Positions 1 through 8,801 of a DNA stretch of 64,000 nt are shown in pieces (the stretch's first letter is position 1; each line of letters opens with the position of its first letter). Location of the stretch: the NCBI GenBank assembly GCA_026014665.1, contig JAOZHX010000028.1, positions 1 through 64,000 of the forward strand, given 5' to 3'. Source of the DNA: Candidatus Bathyarchaeota archaeon. Lineage in GTDB: Archaea > Thermoproteota > Bathyarchaeia > Bathyarchaeales > Bathycorpusculaceae. The translations under genes and the position numbers were made by a program. Under the pieces are notes generated by a model. It was not told the DNA's origin, did not search any database, and worked only from the letters and a program-made list of their open reading frames with translations.

Positions 1-2
1 AA

Positions 3-494
3 GCATACGTAAACGCCTACCAACCTCCAGCAGCTACGCCGACACCGACAGCGACGCCAACACCAAGCCCCACACCGACACCTACACAAAGCCCAACGTC
101 AACACCAACACCTGAACCAACTCAAACACCTACGCCAACACCAACCCAAACGCCAACACCTACAGCAACACCAACTCCAACGCCCGAACAGCCAACGACC
201 CCAAGCACTCCAGAAACTCCAACGCAGCCTACTCAACCTACAGAACCAACAGCACCATCAGCACCAACAGAACCACAACTACCCATCAGACCACCAAGAC
301 CCACAACACCATCAACACCTGAAACACCCACTAAACCTGAGACGCCCACACCAACACAAACACCAAGCACACCAGATCAAACGGCAACTCCTCAACCAAC
401 AACGGTACCAAAAAACCAATACTTCAACTATTACTGGCACTGGCGCATGTTTTATTGGCCACGATACCGTTCGTGGTTCTTCTACTTCCACTAA
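3..494 (+). CDS. Pro/Thr-rich surface protein, C-terminal part (5' end outside window)
   Basis: The frame is open from the first complete codon to TAA at 492-494, so only the last 163 residues are present. Residues about 8-140 are low complexity: repeats of Thr-Pro with Ser, Gln, Glu and Ala, the kind of extended linker seen in archaeal cell-surface proteins and a likely O-glycosylation target. The final 25 or so residues are quite different, rich in Tyr, Trp, Phe and Arg (NYYWHWRMFYWPRYRSW), with no hydrophobic transmembrane helix. The N-terminal domain is not in the window, so function cannot be named. It sits next to a glycan-biosynthesis run on the opposite strand and converges on it with a 47-bp gap, which fits a glycosylated envelope protein. 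The gene call rests on the long stop-free frame with strong amino-acid bias. Confidence 0.7.
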   Translation, partial: AYVNAYQPPAATPTPTATPTPSPTPTPTQSPTSTPTPEPTQTPTPTPTQTPTPTATPTPTPEQPTTPSTPETPTQPTQPTEPTAPSAPTEPQLPIRPPRPTTPSTPETPTKPETPTPTQTPSTPDQTATPQPTTVPKNQYFNYYWHWRMFYWPRYRSWFFYFH

Positions 495-541
495 AGGAAG
501 TAGCAAACCTCCTTTTCCCTTTTTGTTTTTTTAATTATGTT

Positions 542-1441
542 TTAGCGTTGAAGTTGACCCTTCATAAAACCTAACATCCAAGCGGTAAGCTTAAACCCAA
601 AATGTAGCGGCAACAAGAAAACCTGTTTTCGATGCATAAACCTATAAGCAGGAAAAGAATAAAACAGTCCAGTCACGACCCCAGCGATGGGGGACATTCG
701 AGGTAAAGAAAAAGCCTCACGGGTTTGGTGAAAGCTTTTTTGGCAGCCATATCCGTACCAAAAATATTTTTTCCACAAGTCTTTCGGTTTAGATAATCCA
801 CCATGCAGCTCATACAGTTCAGCCATGTTGGGCTGAATCAACCAGCCTAACTTCTTGATTCTCAGAACTAAATCGGTGTCTTCGCCTGCGCCGCTGATGG
901 ATTCATCGAATCCGCCCGCTTGCCTTATTGCTTTTGTGCGAAAGGTGGTTCCTCCTGTTCCGATTAATTTGTCGTATTTCCAGAGAAAATTTTTTGATTT
1001 TCCAAAATTTTTTTGATTAACTATGTACGGGGCAACTTCGAGAGATAAAATCATATTTCCAGGAATAGTCTTAAACACCCCTGCGGTTATCCCTAAATGG
1101 GGATTTTTGTCCAGTGTATCCACCTGCGCCTGAACATAGCTTCGGCTTAAGATTTCGTCGGCATCTACGAACAAGATTAATTCGGCATCGGCTTCCTTGA
1201 CAACGAGGTTTCTTGCGTGCCCCAAACCCATCCATGGGGTTCGGAAGGATTTTGCTCTGTTACCGAAAATCTGCATGTACTGTTCGATTATTTTGGGGGT
1301 TTTGTCTTGGCTGCCGTCGTCGACAAATATTACCTGCATCTGTTCTAACGGAAAATCCTGAGCTAAGATGCTATCCACAGCGCTTTGCAGCATTTTTTCG
1401 CCGTTCCGCACACAGATGCCGACAGTTACAAGAAACATCAT
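542..1441 (-). CDS. GT2 family glycosyltransferase (tandem paralog 1)
   Basis: This is a GT-A fold family 2 glycosyltransferase of about 299 residues, expected to move a sugar from a nucleotide-sugar donor onto a glycan. Visible motifs are the N-terminal VTVGICVRNG strand, the nucleotide-binding VDDGS at about residue 40, the metal-binding DAD at 93-95, and the acceptor-side GAGEDTD. There is no clear membrane helix. An upstream in-frame ATG at 1534 would add 31 residues that overlap the preceding gene by 11 bp; the ATG at 1441 is preferred because it places the conserved first strand at the N-terminus as in paralog 3. It is last in the minus-strand glycan run and resembles the next two genes, so the three look like tandem duplicates. 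Donor and acceptor are unknown. Confidence 0.85.
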   Translation of the reverse strand: MMFLVTVGICVRNGEKMLQSAVDSILAQDFPLEQMQVIFVDDGSQDKTPKIIEQYMQIFGNRAKSFRTPWMGLGHARNLVVKEADAELILFVDADEILSRSYVQAQVDTLDKNPHLGITAGVFKTIPGNMILSLEVAPYIVNQKNFGKSKNFLWKYDKLIGTGGTTFRTKAIRQAGGFDESISGAGEDTDLVLRIKKLGWLIQPNMAELYELHGGLSKPKDLWKKYFWYGYGCQKSFHQTREAFSLPRMSPIAGVVTGLFYSFPAYRFMHRKQVFLLPLHFGFKLTAWMLGFMKGQLQR

Positions 1442-1523
1442 AGAGAATCCTTGTTTACGAGGAAATAGGAGCTTTAACCTTGAATATCCATAAGAGGTGC
1501 AGATGATACTAGATGGAAGCACA

Positions 1524-2465
1524 TTAATGTCCATACCCGTTTAAATGGGCATCGCAAAAACCAAAAAACCAGGCTAAACGCTTGTACATGTAATGAACGG
1601 GCAAAAGAAAGAAGCGTTTATTGTGGGTAAGCAGATATGCGCCTGGCGAACGAAGAATACCTGCGATGAATCCAGCGGGCGGAGACATCTGGATAAGGTT
1701 TAGCGCATTCGGGTTTTTGTGAAAGATGAAGTGCCCACCTCTGCCATACCAGAAGTATTGTTTCCAAAGCGACTGCCAAGAACCCCTTGTGGACTCGGTA
1801 AACCACTCTTTTGTCGTCGTTAAACCCCAGCCTTTGGCACACACCCGATAAGCCATCTCTGTATCTTCGGCTGCACCATTTATTCGAGTATCAAAGCCGC
1901 CGACTTGACGCACAGCTTCCACACGATAAATCGCTCCTTCTGCACCTGGCAAATAACCAAATTTTGATGCGCTACGACGTTGCCCATAAACCGAATCAAC
2001 GGCGTTAACAATGTTTTCCAAATCAGCTGCTAAGCCGTGCCCCATGTTTACGCGGTAGTTGCCACCTGCAATTCCGACTTCGGGGTGAGCATCCATGAAA
2101 CGTACTTGATTTTTTAAGTAATCCTTAGACAAAGTCATGTCTGCGTCAAGCCAAACGATGTATTTCCCGCTTGCCTTCTCCACAACCATCTGCCTAGCAA
2201 AACCAAGCCCACTACTCTCGGAATAAACCTTGACGTTTCGCAGGTTACCGAGGTTTTTTTTGATTATTTTTAAAGTGTTATCTGTGCTGTTTCCGTCGAC
2301 CACGATTAACTCGGTTTTATCGGCAGGAAACGACTGGTTGCGTAAGCTGTCAATGGCTTTCTTTATGATGGATTCAGCGTTTTTAACACATAATCCAACC
2401 GTGACAACAATAGATTCTGACGTCACAGCACCTTCCAAATCAGGTTTTTTTGAGCACTTTTTCAC
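1524..2465 (-). CDS. GT2 family glycosyltransferase (tandem paralog 2)
   Basis: A 313-residue family 2 glycosyltransferase. After an 18-residue leader it begins with IVVTVGLCVKN, carries VVDGNST where most GT2 enzymes have VDDGS, a DAD metal site (WLDADMT), an acceptor-side GAAEDTE and the paralog signature KQYFWYGRG. The change of the first Asp of the DDGS motif to Val is visible here and not in paralogs 1 and 3. The start at 2465 lies about 22 bases below a TATA-like element on this strand (about 2481-2490), so the transcript may be nearly leaderless and the gene may have its own promoter separate from the gene upstream. Its substrate cannot be told from sequence. Confidence 0.85.
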   Translation of the reverse strand: MKKCSKKPDLEGAVTSESIVVTVGLCVKNAESIIKKAIDSLRNQSFPADKTELIVVDGNSTDNTLKIIKKNLGNLRNVKVYSESSGLGFARQMVVEKASGKYIVWLDADMTLSKDYLKNQVRFMDAHPEVGIAGGNYRVNMGHGLAADLENIVNAVDSVYGQRRSASKFGYLPGAEGAIYRVEAVRQVGGFDTRINGAAEDTEMAYRVCAKGWGLTTTKEWFTESTRGSWQSLWKQYFWYGRGGHFIFHKNPNALNLIQMSPPAGFIAGILRSPGAYLLTHNKRFFLLPVHYMYKRLAWFFGFCDAHLNGYGH

Positions 2466-2591
2466 TGAAAACTGAACGTGAATTAATATTAGTACTCAGA
2501 GTTGAATTTGCGGTTCGAAGCAAACGAAGACAGCACAAAAATCAAAATATGTTGTGCATATTCCTTTGAGTGACATCTAATGCAGTTCCTG

Positions 2592-2675
2592 GGTCATCGG
2601 TGACCTTAGCAGTTAGCCAACCCCAACAGCGACACTACAAGAGGCTCAAATGCCTCTTTTCGAGTTAAAAGAGGC
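2592..2675. terminator. Nested hairpins between glycosyltransferases
   Basis: The 240-bp gap between two glycosyltransferase genes holds a GGTCA/TGACC hairpin with a 4-base loop (2592-2605), then AAGAGGC/GCCTCTT with a 6-base loop (2639-2658), and an overlapping 9-bp stem GCCTCTTTT/AAAAGAGGC (2652-2675). The last two share the middle arm and cannot form together. They lie just downstream of the minus-strand gene ending at 2706, so they may end or process its transcript. On the plus strand the first GAGGC hairpin is followed by a short T run. Confidence 0.35.
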
Positions 2676-2705
2676 AGTTTCTAGAATGTATGAGCCTTAA
2701 ATCGG

Positions 2706-3593
2706 TCAGCTTCGATGGGAAATTACGCCTGAGAACCAAGCCAGGCGTTTAAAGATGTAATGCAGAGGCAAAAGGATAGCTTTCTTTTGGCCAGTCAACT
2801 TGTAAACTATGGGAACTTTTGCAATTTCCATTAAAACAGCGATCGGCGGCAGTACTTTATTGATGTTGAGCATTTTGCGGTTTTTGTTGAAAAGCACATT
2901 CCAGCATGATCCACGCCAGTAGTATTCGTCCCATAGCCCACGCCAGGTTTCACGCCGTTTCTCAAAGAATACAGCGTTGGTAATGTAGAGTTTCCAGCCT
3001 TTAGCTCTAATTCGGCTTTCAGCATCCGTATCTTCACCTGCCCCTTTAATGTTTGGATCAAAACCGCCTGCCTCTTTTATGGCTTTAAGGCGATATATGC
3101 TGCCGCCTGTTCCGAGAGATTTATGAACAATTTCTACTTCACCGGGTAAATCTATGAGAAATTCCATGTTCTCTAAAGCGGCAACCAATTTCTCGTTTAT
3201 GTTAACGCCATAGCGCCCTTTTCCTATTCCAGCTACAGGGTGGACATTCATGAATTCAACTTGACATTTTACGAAATCTTTGGCTAATGTCATATCGCAG
3301 TCGACCCAGACGATGTAGTCGCTTGAGGCATTTTCAACGACAGTTTGTCGCGCGTTTCCAAGCCCTTTCCAAGTAGTTTTTATGGTTTTTGCTCTGTCGC
3401 CGAGGCTTAAAGCATAATTTGATATTATTTGCCAAGTTTCATCTCTGCTTCCATCATCAACAAAAACAATTTCGATTTGAGACAGGGGGAAATTTTGATT
3501 TAAAATGCTTTCAACCGCATCTGGAAGCGTCTTCGCACCATTATGTACGCAAATACCAACAGTTACAAGAGGCGCCATAAAGTTAACAACCAA
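2706..3593 (-). CDS. GT2 family glycosyltransferase (tandem paralog 3)
   Basis: A 295-residue GT2 enzyme closely resembling the next two minus-strand genes: VTVGICVHNG at the N-terminus, VFVDDGS at about residue 45, a DCD metal motif (WVDCDMT), GAGEDTD, and DEYYWRGS. An alternative ATG five codons in (3578) would start at MAPLVTVG. A weakly hydrophobic stretch near the C-terminus (VLPPIAVLMEIAKVPIV) may make it membrane-associated. It lies between the membrane GT2 gene upstream (33-bp gap) and the hairpin-rich gap downstream, so a transcript boundary could fall after it. Likely role: sequential sugar addition to a lipid-linked or surface glycan, by family and context only. Confidence 0.85.
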   Translation of the reverse strand: MVVNFMAPLVTVGICVHNGAKTLPDAVESILNQNFPLSQIEIVFVDDGSRDETWQIISNYALSLGDRAKTIKTTWKGLGNARQTVVENASSDYIVWVDCDMTLAKDFVKCQVEFMNVHPVAGIGKGRYGVNINEKLVAALENMEFLIDLPGEVEIVHKSLGTGGSIYRLKAIKEAGGFDPNIKGAGEDTDAESRIRAKGWKLYITNAVFFEKRRETWRGLWDEYYWRGSCWNVLFNKNRKMLNINKVLPPIAVLMEIAKVPIVYKLTGQKKAILLPLHYIFKRLAWFSGVISHRS

Positions 3594-3626
3594 AACTAAA
3601 AAGCGAAAGAAAACAGCAGGTAAGAG

Positions 3627-4796
3627 CTAAATCAGATTATTGTGTTGCAGAATTTCCTTGTTTAATCCTACTCTAGATTCAGGAATCGGCTTCCAAAATT
3701 TGAATTTCCGATTGATCAAAAACGATGTTAATGCGGTCAGTAAGATCAAGTTATTTTGCAACAGTTCAAGCGCTGTTGTCCGCGTTTTCTTAACAAGAAA
3801 GACCAAGTAAACAAGCAAAATCAAGCTCAAAGCAAACGCTGGATACAGAAACGCAATCCAGACGGATAGCACTATCACAGCAACAAGCAATAGAGGGTTA
3901 AAAATATGCAGAAAAATCTCAGGGATTGCAATCCGCTTTGGAAAGGCTAGTTTTCCACGCACAAGCAGTCGTAGGCATCTTGCCCAAAGCTTCTGCAGGT
4001 GGCTAGCACGACGGATTTTAATTGAAATTTTATTTCGGAGGATTCGCGGGCTAATCGTGAAAAAGCCTGTTTCTGGGATAAGAATGGCCCTTTTGTTTCT
4101 CTGCACCACATCGAGGGCTGTGCCTGAATCGTCCGTTGCATGGTTAAACTCTTCGAGAACACTACGTTTGAAGGCTGCAAAGCCGCCTTGGAAAAAAATG
4201 GTGGAGTGAATCTTGGACTCGCCGATTCGAATCGCTTGCACTGTATTATCGTAGAATTGTTCGCTTAACGTAACCCAGCTATCCTTCGGGTTAAGCAGTA
4301 GTTCACGGGCTGTTATAGCTCCCACCTGCGGGTCGGACAAATACCCCAGCGCCTTAACCAAGATATCATGCGGCCAAAAGCAATCAGCGTCTGAAATAAT
4401 AACCACGTCTGCCTTGAGGTTTTTAAGCGCTTCGTTTAGGCAGGCTGTTTTGCCAAGGTGCGTTTTATTATCGAAGACATGAATTTTCATCGACGAGTTG
4501 GTTGCTATAAACTTGTAGACTTCTTGTATGGTGCCGTCGGTTGAGGAATCGTTGACTATTGTGACTTCCATTTTATCGTTTGGGTAGTCCACTTTAGCGA
4601 GATTTTCCAGTTTTAGTTTGATTATCTTTTCTTCGTTATAGACGGGAATTAGTATGGCGGTTGAGGGAAAATAGCTCTGGGCCAAGTTTAGGTTCCACAC
4701 CGCTTGCGAACGTTTCTTCATGTACAGAAAGTAGACTGCGGGAACACCAAAGAACAAGCTGCATACGGCAGCCCAAACGAGCAAAAGTACATCCAA
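3627..4796 (-). CDS. Membrane GT2 glycosyltransferase (cellulose-synthase-like architecture)
   Basis: A 389-residue processive-type GT2 enzyme. An N-terminal membrane helix (about residues 3-26) is followed by the catalytic domain with IPVYNEE, VNDSSTDGT and DADCFW (the DxD), a D-D pair near ATDDSGT and a QRNKR segment, and then two C-terminal membrane helices around residues 295-345. This layout matches membrane polysaccharide synthases and N-acetylglucosaminyltransferases that polymerise at the inner membrane face. It lies 14 bp after the DUF362 gene and 33 bp before the next GT, so it is probably cotranscribed with them. Whether it polymerises or adds one sugar cannot be decided here. Confidence 0.82.
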   Translation of the reverse strand: MDVLLLVWAAVCSLFFGVPAVYFLYMKKRSQAVWNLNLAQSYFPSTAILIPVYNEEKIIKLKLENLAKVDYPNDKMEVTIVNDSSTDGTIQEVYKFIATNSSMKIHVFDNKTHLGKTACLNEALKNLKADVVIISDADCFWPHDILVKALGYLSDPQVGAITARELLLNPKDSWVTLSEQFYDNTVQAIRIGESKIHSTIFFQGGFAAFKRSVLEEFNHATDDSGTALDVVQRNKRAILIPETGFFTISPRILRNKISIKIRRASHLQKLWARCLRLLVRGKLAFPKRIAIPEIFLHIFNPLLLVAVIVLSVWIAFLYPAFALSLILLVYLVFLVKKTRTTALELLQNNLILLTALTSFLINRKFKFWKPIPESRVGLNKEILQHNNLI

Positions 4797-4810
4797 GAAA
4801 TTAAACCTCG

Positions 4811-5743
4811 TTACTTTTCTAAGAACGGCGGCAAAACGTCACCTGAAACCACTGTGTAGGCTCTTAGCAGTCCCAACTGCAACCCCCAAGAAATTGAATG
4901 CATACGGTGACTGTAATGGGGAAAAATTTTTTTTATTTCAGCTAAAGAAACCCCTTTCTCAAGTATGTCAATATTTGTCATTGTACCAAGGCGCTCTTTT
5001 GCAGCCAGATTGAAGTAGGGCACGCTTCTAGGGTTAAAACTCATAGCTTTTGCAGCGATAACATCTGTCGATAGGGCGTTATCACCGGCCATGATTATGC
5101 CGAGTTTTTTGGGGCAGGATCCCCGCACAACCAACCCGTCAACTACAACAAGGTCTGAATGCACGATTTTGTTAGCTGCCACGATTGCGTTATCGATAAT
5201 ACGGTGGTAGACGTATTTGCGGGGTTTAGCGATTGCACCGAAAATATTCTTCAATGCACCGGTTACGCCTACGAAATTGTGTGTTTTTAACTTCGGTACA
5301 TTTATGATTAAGTCAGCTTTAAGAAGATCTTCATTGAAGGGCAAGGTTAACTTTGAATCGCCTACTTGGACGGTTCGTTCCACTATCGTACCTGCGCTTA
5401 GATTCTTCAGCTCTGCTCCGTTCAACTGACACAACTCATCGTAGCCTAAGATACTGAAGGCATATTTCGTCCGCATAGCTGAGGCGTCAGCTTCAGCAAC
5501 AGTGATTTTCACGTCTTCGCCGATTTTTTTCCTAAGGTATTTGATGATTGAGCAGACTACTCTGCCGTCAGTTGTTTCGCCTGTGGAAGCATTCCAGTAA
5601 TAGCACAAATTAGGCTTGATGTATATTGTCTCAACGCCTGCAAACTCATAGTTCAATGCATCCAGCGCATGCTCGACAGCGCTGTCGATTTCGCTACTGA
5701 GGAAGGGTTGGTTTGAAACTTGAGTAATGGAAACTTTCGTCAT
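4811..5743 (-). CDS. DUF362 domain protein
   Basis: A 310-residue protein of the DUF362 family, recognised by IKPNLCYYW with the following TTDGRVV, the central LINVPKLKTHNFVGVTGALKN block and VVDGLVVRG. Family members are soluble, of unknown biochemical function, and sometimes fused to ferredoxin domains; no 4Fe-4S cysteine cluster is seen here. The start overlaps the end of the oxidoreductase gene by 50 bp, and a GAGGT ribosome-binding sequence lies about 8 bases before ATG, so this start is credible and suggests translational coupling. Its presence inside a glycan cluster is the main hint to its role. The family call is good; function is unknown. Confidence 0.78.
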   Translation of the reverse strand: MTKVSITQVSNQPFLSSEIDSAVEHALDALNYEFAGVETIYIKPNLCYYWNASTGETTDGRVVCSIIKYLRKKIGEDVKITVAEADASAMRTKYAFSILGYDELCQLNGAELKNLSAGTIVERTVQVGDSKLTLPFNEDLLKADLIINVPKLKTHNFVGVTGALKNIFGAIAKPRKYVYHRIIDNAIVAANKIVHSDLVVVDGLVVRGSCPKKLGIIMAGDNALSTDVIAAKAMSFNPRSVPYFNLAAKERLGTMTNIDILEKGVSLAEIKKIFPHYSHRMHSISWGLQLGLLRAYTVVSGDVLPPFLEK

Positions 5744-6776
5744 TTTTCATAACCTCATTTTTGCTGTAAGCAGAATCAATTATTCGCAAAACATCGAGTT
5801 GTTTCTCTACAGAAATAGGAAACTCCTCGCCTGCCTTGAGAGCAGCAAAAAACATGTCCAGGATGTTGTAGAAAGATGCATAGTAGTAGGTGTAGGTTAG
5901 GTAGCTTGGTTTCTTATGCATAGCTCGTTTGGCTATGTTGATGACGCCTTCTTTGACAGCGTTTACAATCGGGTTGGTTGGGATGTAGTTGTCTGTGGAG
6001 TCGTAGCTAACTGTCCCATGCATATTTATGCGGAAGTTAAAATCGGGGAAGATGGATTTGGAAAACCAACCTACGTTGACGACTGCAGTCGTTTGGCTTG
6101 TTTTCGACTTTAAGACAACGGTTCCTGTGTCTTCAATGGGCAAATGCAGCTTGTGGTCCAACGTTGAGTAGGCAACCTCAAAATCCCCCAGCATCCAGCA
6201 GAGCGAATCAATCAAATGGTAGCCTAAATCAAGCAGGGCGCCGCCGCCGGAGAGTTCTTTGCTTAGCCACCAGTCAGGAACAGGAGTCGGAACAAGCGCA
6301 TGCGATATGGGACCGTTCATAACCAGCTCTGAAGTAACGATGACTGGGTCGCCGATTTCACCGCTGTCGAGTTTTTTCTTGAGTTTTTGAGTGCAGGGGA
6401 AATAGCGATAGTTAACCCCAACCATCAATCGAACGTTCTCTTTCTTTGCTTTGGCAGCTATTTCTTGCGCCTCAGAGAAGTTCCGCGCCATCGGTTTATC
6501 AAGAAAGATATTGAGCCCTTTTTCTGCGGCATGGAAAACGCTTTCTTTTTTGAGAAAGTTGGGCAAAGAGATTACTACAGCATCAAGTGCTTCTGACTCT
6601 ATGAGTTTAGTATAGTCATCGTAAGTTTTAACGTGGAATCGCTCTGCAAACCTGCGATTTTTTTCACTCTTATCTGCGCCTGCAATCACACGGACATTAT
6701 TAACGCGCATGGCGTTAAGCATGTGAAGCTGCCCCATGTGCCCTAGGCCGATAATTCCCACTTTCAAAAGGTTCAA
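5694..6776 (-). CDS. Gfo/Idh/MocA family NAD(P)-dependent oxidoreductase
   Basis: A 360-residue sugar oxidoreductase. The Rossmann motif GLGHMGQLH is at residues 10-18, and the catalytic lysine motif is DKPMARN (the EKP equivalent) near residue 92. The C-terminal half is the GFO_IDH_MocA alpha/beta domain, with GGGALLDLGYHLID typical of the family. In glycan clusters such enzymes oxidise or reduce UDP-sugars, often making the keto-sugar used by a DegT aminotransferase. Two DegT genes lie a few kilobases upstream on the same strand, which supports that role. The 3' end overlaps the DUF362 gene. Confidence 0.88.
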   Translation of the reverse strand: MNLLKVGIIGLGHMGQLHMLNAMRVNNVRVIAGADKSEKNRRFAERFHVKTYDDYTKLIESEALDAVVISLPNFLKKESVFHAAEKGLNIFLDKPMARNFSEAQEIAAKAKKENVRLMVGVNYRYFPCTQKLKKKLDSGEIGDPVIVTSELVMNGPISHALVPTPVPDWWLSKELSGGGALLDLGYHLIDSLCWMLGDFEVAYSTLDHKLHLPIEDTGTVVLKSKTSQTTAVVNVGWFSKSIFPDFNFRINMHGTVSYDSTDNYIPTNPIVNAVKEGVINIAKRAMHKKPSYLTYTYYYASFYNILDMFFAALKAGEEFPISVEKQLDVLRIIDSAYSKNEVMKNDESFHYSSFKPTLPQ

Positions 6777-6815
6777 CTGCCGAATTTAGGATGTTATTTT
6801 TTTTAAATTTGATTT

Positions 6816-7511
6816 CTAAAGGGTCAGGCTTTCAGCCATGATTCTCTTCATGATGCCGAGTCCATGGCGGAGTTTGAGTTTCTTTTTACCTATCCTGCTT
6901 CGGTAATCGATTGGAATCTCCATTATGCGGTACCCCTTTCTGCCGACAATAGCGTTCATTTCTGCTTCAACATCGAAACCTTTGCTTTTGGGTTTCCAAC
7001 CTTCCAAAATTTCGCTGCGCACAACTCTCAAGCCAGATAATGGGTCGCCTAAATTGACGCCGTTCATTACTAACTGGGCAAACGCCAGCAATTTGTTGCC
7101 TAAGTAGAAAGGGTTCATAACCGATTTGTCTTGGTTGTGGTCGCCTTTGAAACGGTTGCCTATGACCATGCCGACTTTGGGATTTTGCTCTAGGATTTCA
7201 ATCATCTTAGGGACGTATTCGGCTGGGTATGTATAATCAGCATCTGTAAAGACAATGTATGCCACTTTAGAGCTTAGCATCCTGTAGCCTTGAAACATTG
7301 CGTCTCCTTTGCCCTTTCCATCTTGCAGCATAACGTCTGCACCCATGTTTTTGGCTATCTCGATGGTTCGGTCAACGCTGTTTCCATCAACCACGACCAT
7401 GTAGGGATTGTTCAATACCCTCTGAAGCTCGCTAATGGTTGGTCCTATTCCATCTTCTTCATTTAGCGTTGCAATGACCACTGAATAACTTGCGCGAATC
7501 TCCGTCGTCAT
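6816..7511 (-). CDS. GT2 glycosyltransferase, dolichyl-phosphate mannose synthase-like
   Basis: A small soluble GT2 enzyme of about 231 residues without the C-terminal helices of larger DPM1 homologs. Visible motifs are VVIATLNEEDGIGPTI, VVVDGNSVDRT, TDADYTYPAE (DxD), MVIGNRF and DPLSGLRVV, all typical of enzymes that move mannose or glucose from a nucleotide onto dolichyl phosphate. ATG at 7511 is preferred over an ATG 48 bases upstream because a GGAG sequence lies about ten bases before it. It probably supplies a polyprenyl-linked sugar donor for the glycan made by this cluster. The sugar identity is not visible. Confidence 0.85.
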   Translation of the reverse strand: MTTEIRASYSVVIATLNEEDGIGPTISELQRVLNNPYMVVVDGNSVDRTIEIAKNMGADVMLQDGKGKGDAMFQGYRMLSSKVAYIVFTDADYTYPAEYVPKMIEILEQNPKVGMVIGNRFKGDHNQDKSVMNPFYLGNKLLAFAQLVMNGVNLGDPLSGLRVVRSEILEGWKPKSKGFDVEAEMNAIVGRKGYRIMEIPIDYRSRIGKKKLKLRHGLGIMKRIMAESLTL

Positions 7512-7662
7512 AAAATTGTACTCCAAAAAAAGCTTACAGAGGCTTATTAGTAACTTCAAGGAAACGAACTTTTAAAGCCGTAAGGAGGAAATATACCGAA
7601 CAAACCAGCAAATGTTCTATAAATTTTTTAACCTCTGGACTCAAAAATTAGTTTTTCTTTGC

Positions 7663-8790
7663 TTATGTTTTGGCAAGTTGAGACATGGCATCGAGCACTC
7701 GGTTGATCTCCTCGTTTGACAGCGCTGCATGCATGGGTAAGGTAATCGTTCTAGAGAGAACTTCCTCAGCAGTCGATAAGCTACCATAAGTGCACGCGCC
7801 AACTTTCTTATATACCCCTTGGAGGTGACATGGAGGATAAAAAATATTGCCGGTTTCCACAGCAAATTCTTCAAGTAGTCGCCGTGTAAACTCCGCTTTG
7901 TTCACTTCAGGGTCCAAAATCAAAGGGTATTTGTAATAGCTACTTCGGTAGCCAACAGGGCATACAATTGTACGCATGGCACCCATCTTATTCAGTGTTT
8001 CATCGTAAATTTCGGCGATTTCATTTCTTCTTGTAATAAACTCCTCAAGGCGCTTTAATTGGTGAATACCTAAAACCGCAGAAAGTTCCGGAAGGACCAT
8101 GTGGCGCCCCAAATTCACGAAGTTGGTCTTGCCAGGTCCTGAACCGTAGAAACTGTAGAGTTTTGAAAATTCAGCAAGTTCAGCATCGTTGGTAACCAAC
8201 ATTCCGCCTTCGCCAGTAGTTATTACCTTGGTTGGCGTGAATGCAAAAATCGCTGCATCGCCGAAAGTTCCAACCTTTCTACCGTTCACACTAGCGCCTA
8301 TGGCATGCGTTGCATCCTCAAGGATGAAAAGATCGTGCTTGCTGCATACTTCCATAATTTCTTTTAGCTCAGGATTGGGAAAACCAGCTATGTGGGTTAT
8401 GATGATGCCGCGTGTTTTGGCTGTGATGTTTTGCCGCAAACTTACTGAATCCATAGAAAGTGTATCCGCATTTATGTCCGCGAAAACAACTTTTCCACCT
8501 GCGGCCACAACGCTGTTGGGCACTGAAATGAAGCTGTTAGTGCAAACAACCACTTCGCCGCCATCAATGCCGAAGTAGCGAAGTGCTGTCTCGAAGGCAC
8601 TGGAATCGGAATCAAAAGCCACAGCGCTGTTCACACCGACGTATTGTGCAACCATCCTTTCGAATACTGCGACGTTTTTGCCATTCCTAAATTGACCAGA
8701 CTCTAATACTTCTTGGATGCCCCGTAGCACTTGGTCAATGTCGTTTTTGGGGAATAGAGGTCGCGAGGAACGAATTAATTCTTTGTTCAT
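7663..8790 (-). CDS. DegT/DnrJ/EryC1/StrS aminotransferase
   Basis: A 375-residue PLP-dependent sugar aminotransferase, the usual family length. The cofactor pocket is visible: EDATHA (pyridine-ring Asp, about 159) and the Schiff-base lysine at about 188 in TPTKVITTGEGG. These enzymes aminate a 3- or 4-keto nucleotide sugar, with glutamate as donor. Eleven bases separate it from the methyltransferase gene upstream, and a second DegT gene follows that, so the three are one transcription unit. The downstream gap to the next gene is about 150 bp. The two DegT proteins are alike in length but differ in sequence, so they probably act on different sugars or positions. Confidence 0.9.
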   Translation of the reverse strand: MNKELIRSSRPLFPKNDIDQVLRGIQEVLESGQFRNGKNVAVFERMVAQYVGVNSAVAFDSDSSAFETALRYFGIDGGEVVVCTNSFISVPNSVVAAGGKVVFADINADTLSMDSVSLRQNITAKTRGIIITHIAGFPNPELKEIMEVCSKHDLFILEDATHAIGASVNGRKVGTFGDAAIFAFTPTKVITTGEGGMLVTNDAELAEFSKLYSFYGSGPGKTNFVNLGRHMVLPELSAVLGIHQLKRLEEFITRRNEIAEIYDETLNKMGAMRTIVCPVGYRSSYYKYPLILDPEVNKAEFTRRLLEEFAVETGNIFYPPCHLQGVYKKVGACTYGSLSTAEEVLSRTITLPMHAALSNEEINRVLDAMSQLAKT

Positions 8791-8801
8791 TCAGTGCTGC
8801 C

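Noticed and set aside
1-500. CRISPR-like or tandem DNA repeat in the opening 400 bases.
   Set aside because: The repetition is codon-level Thr-Pro bias of a reading frame, with no constant repeat/spacer units.
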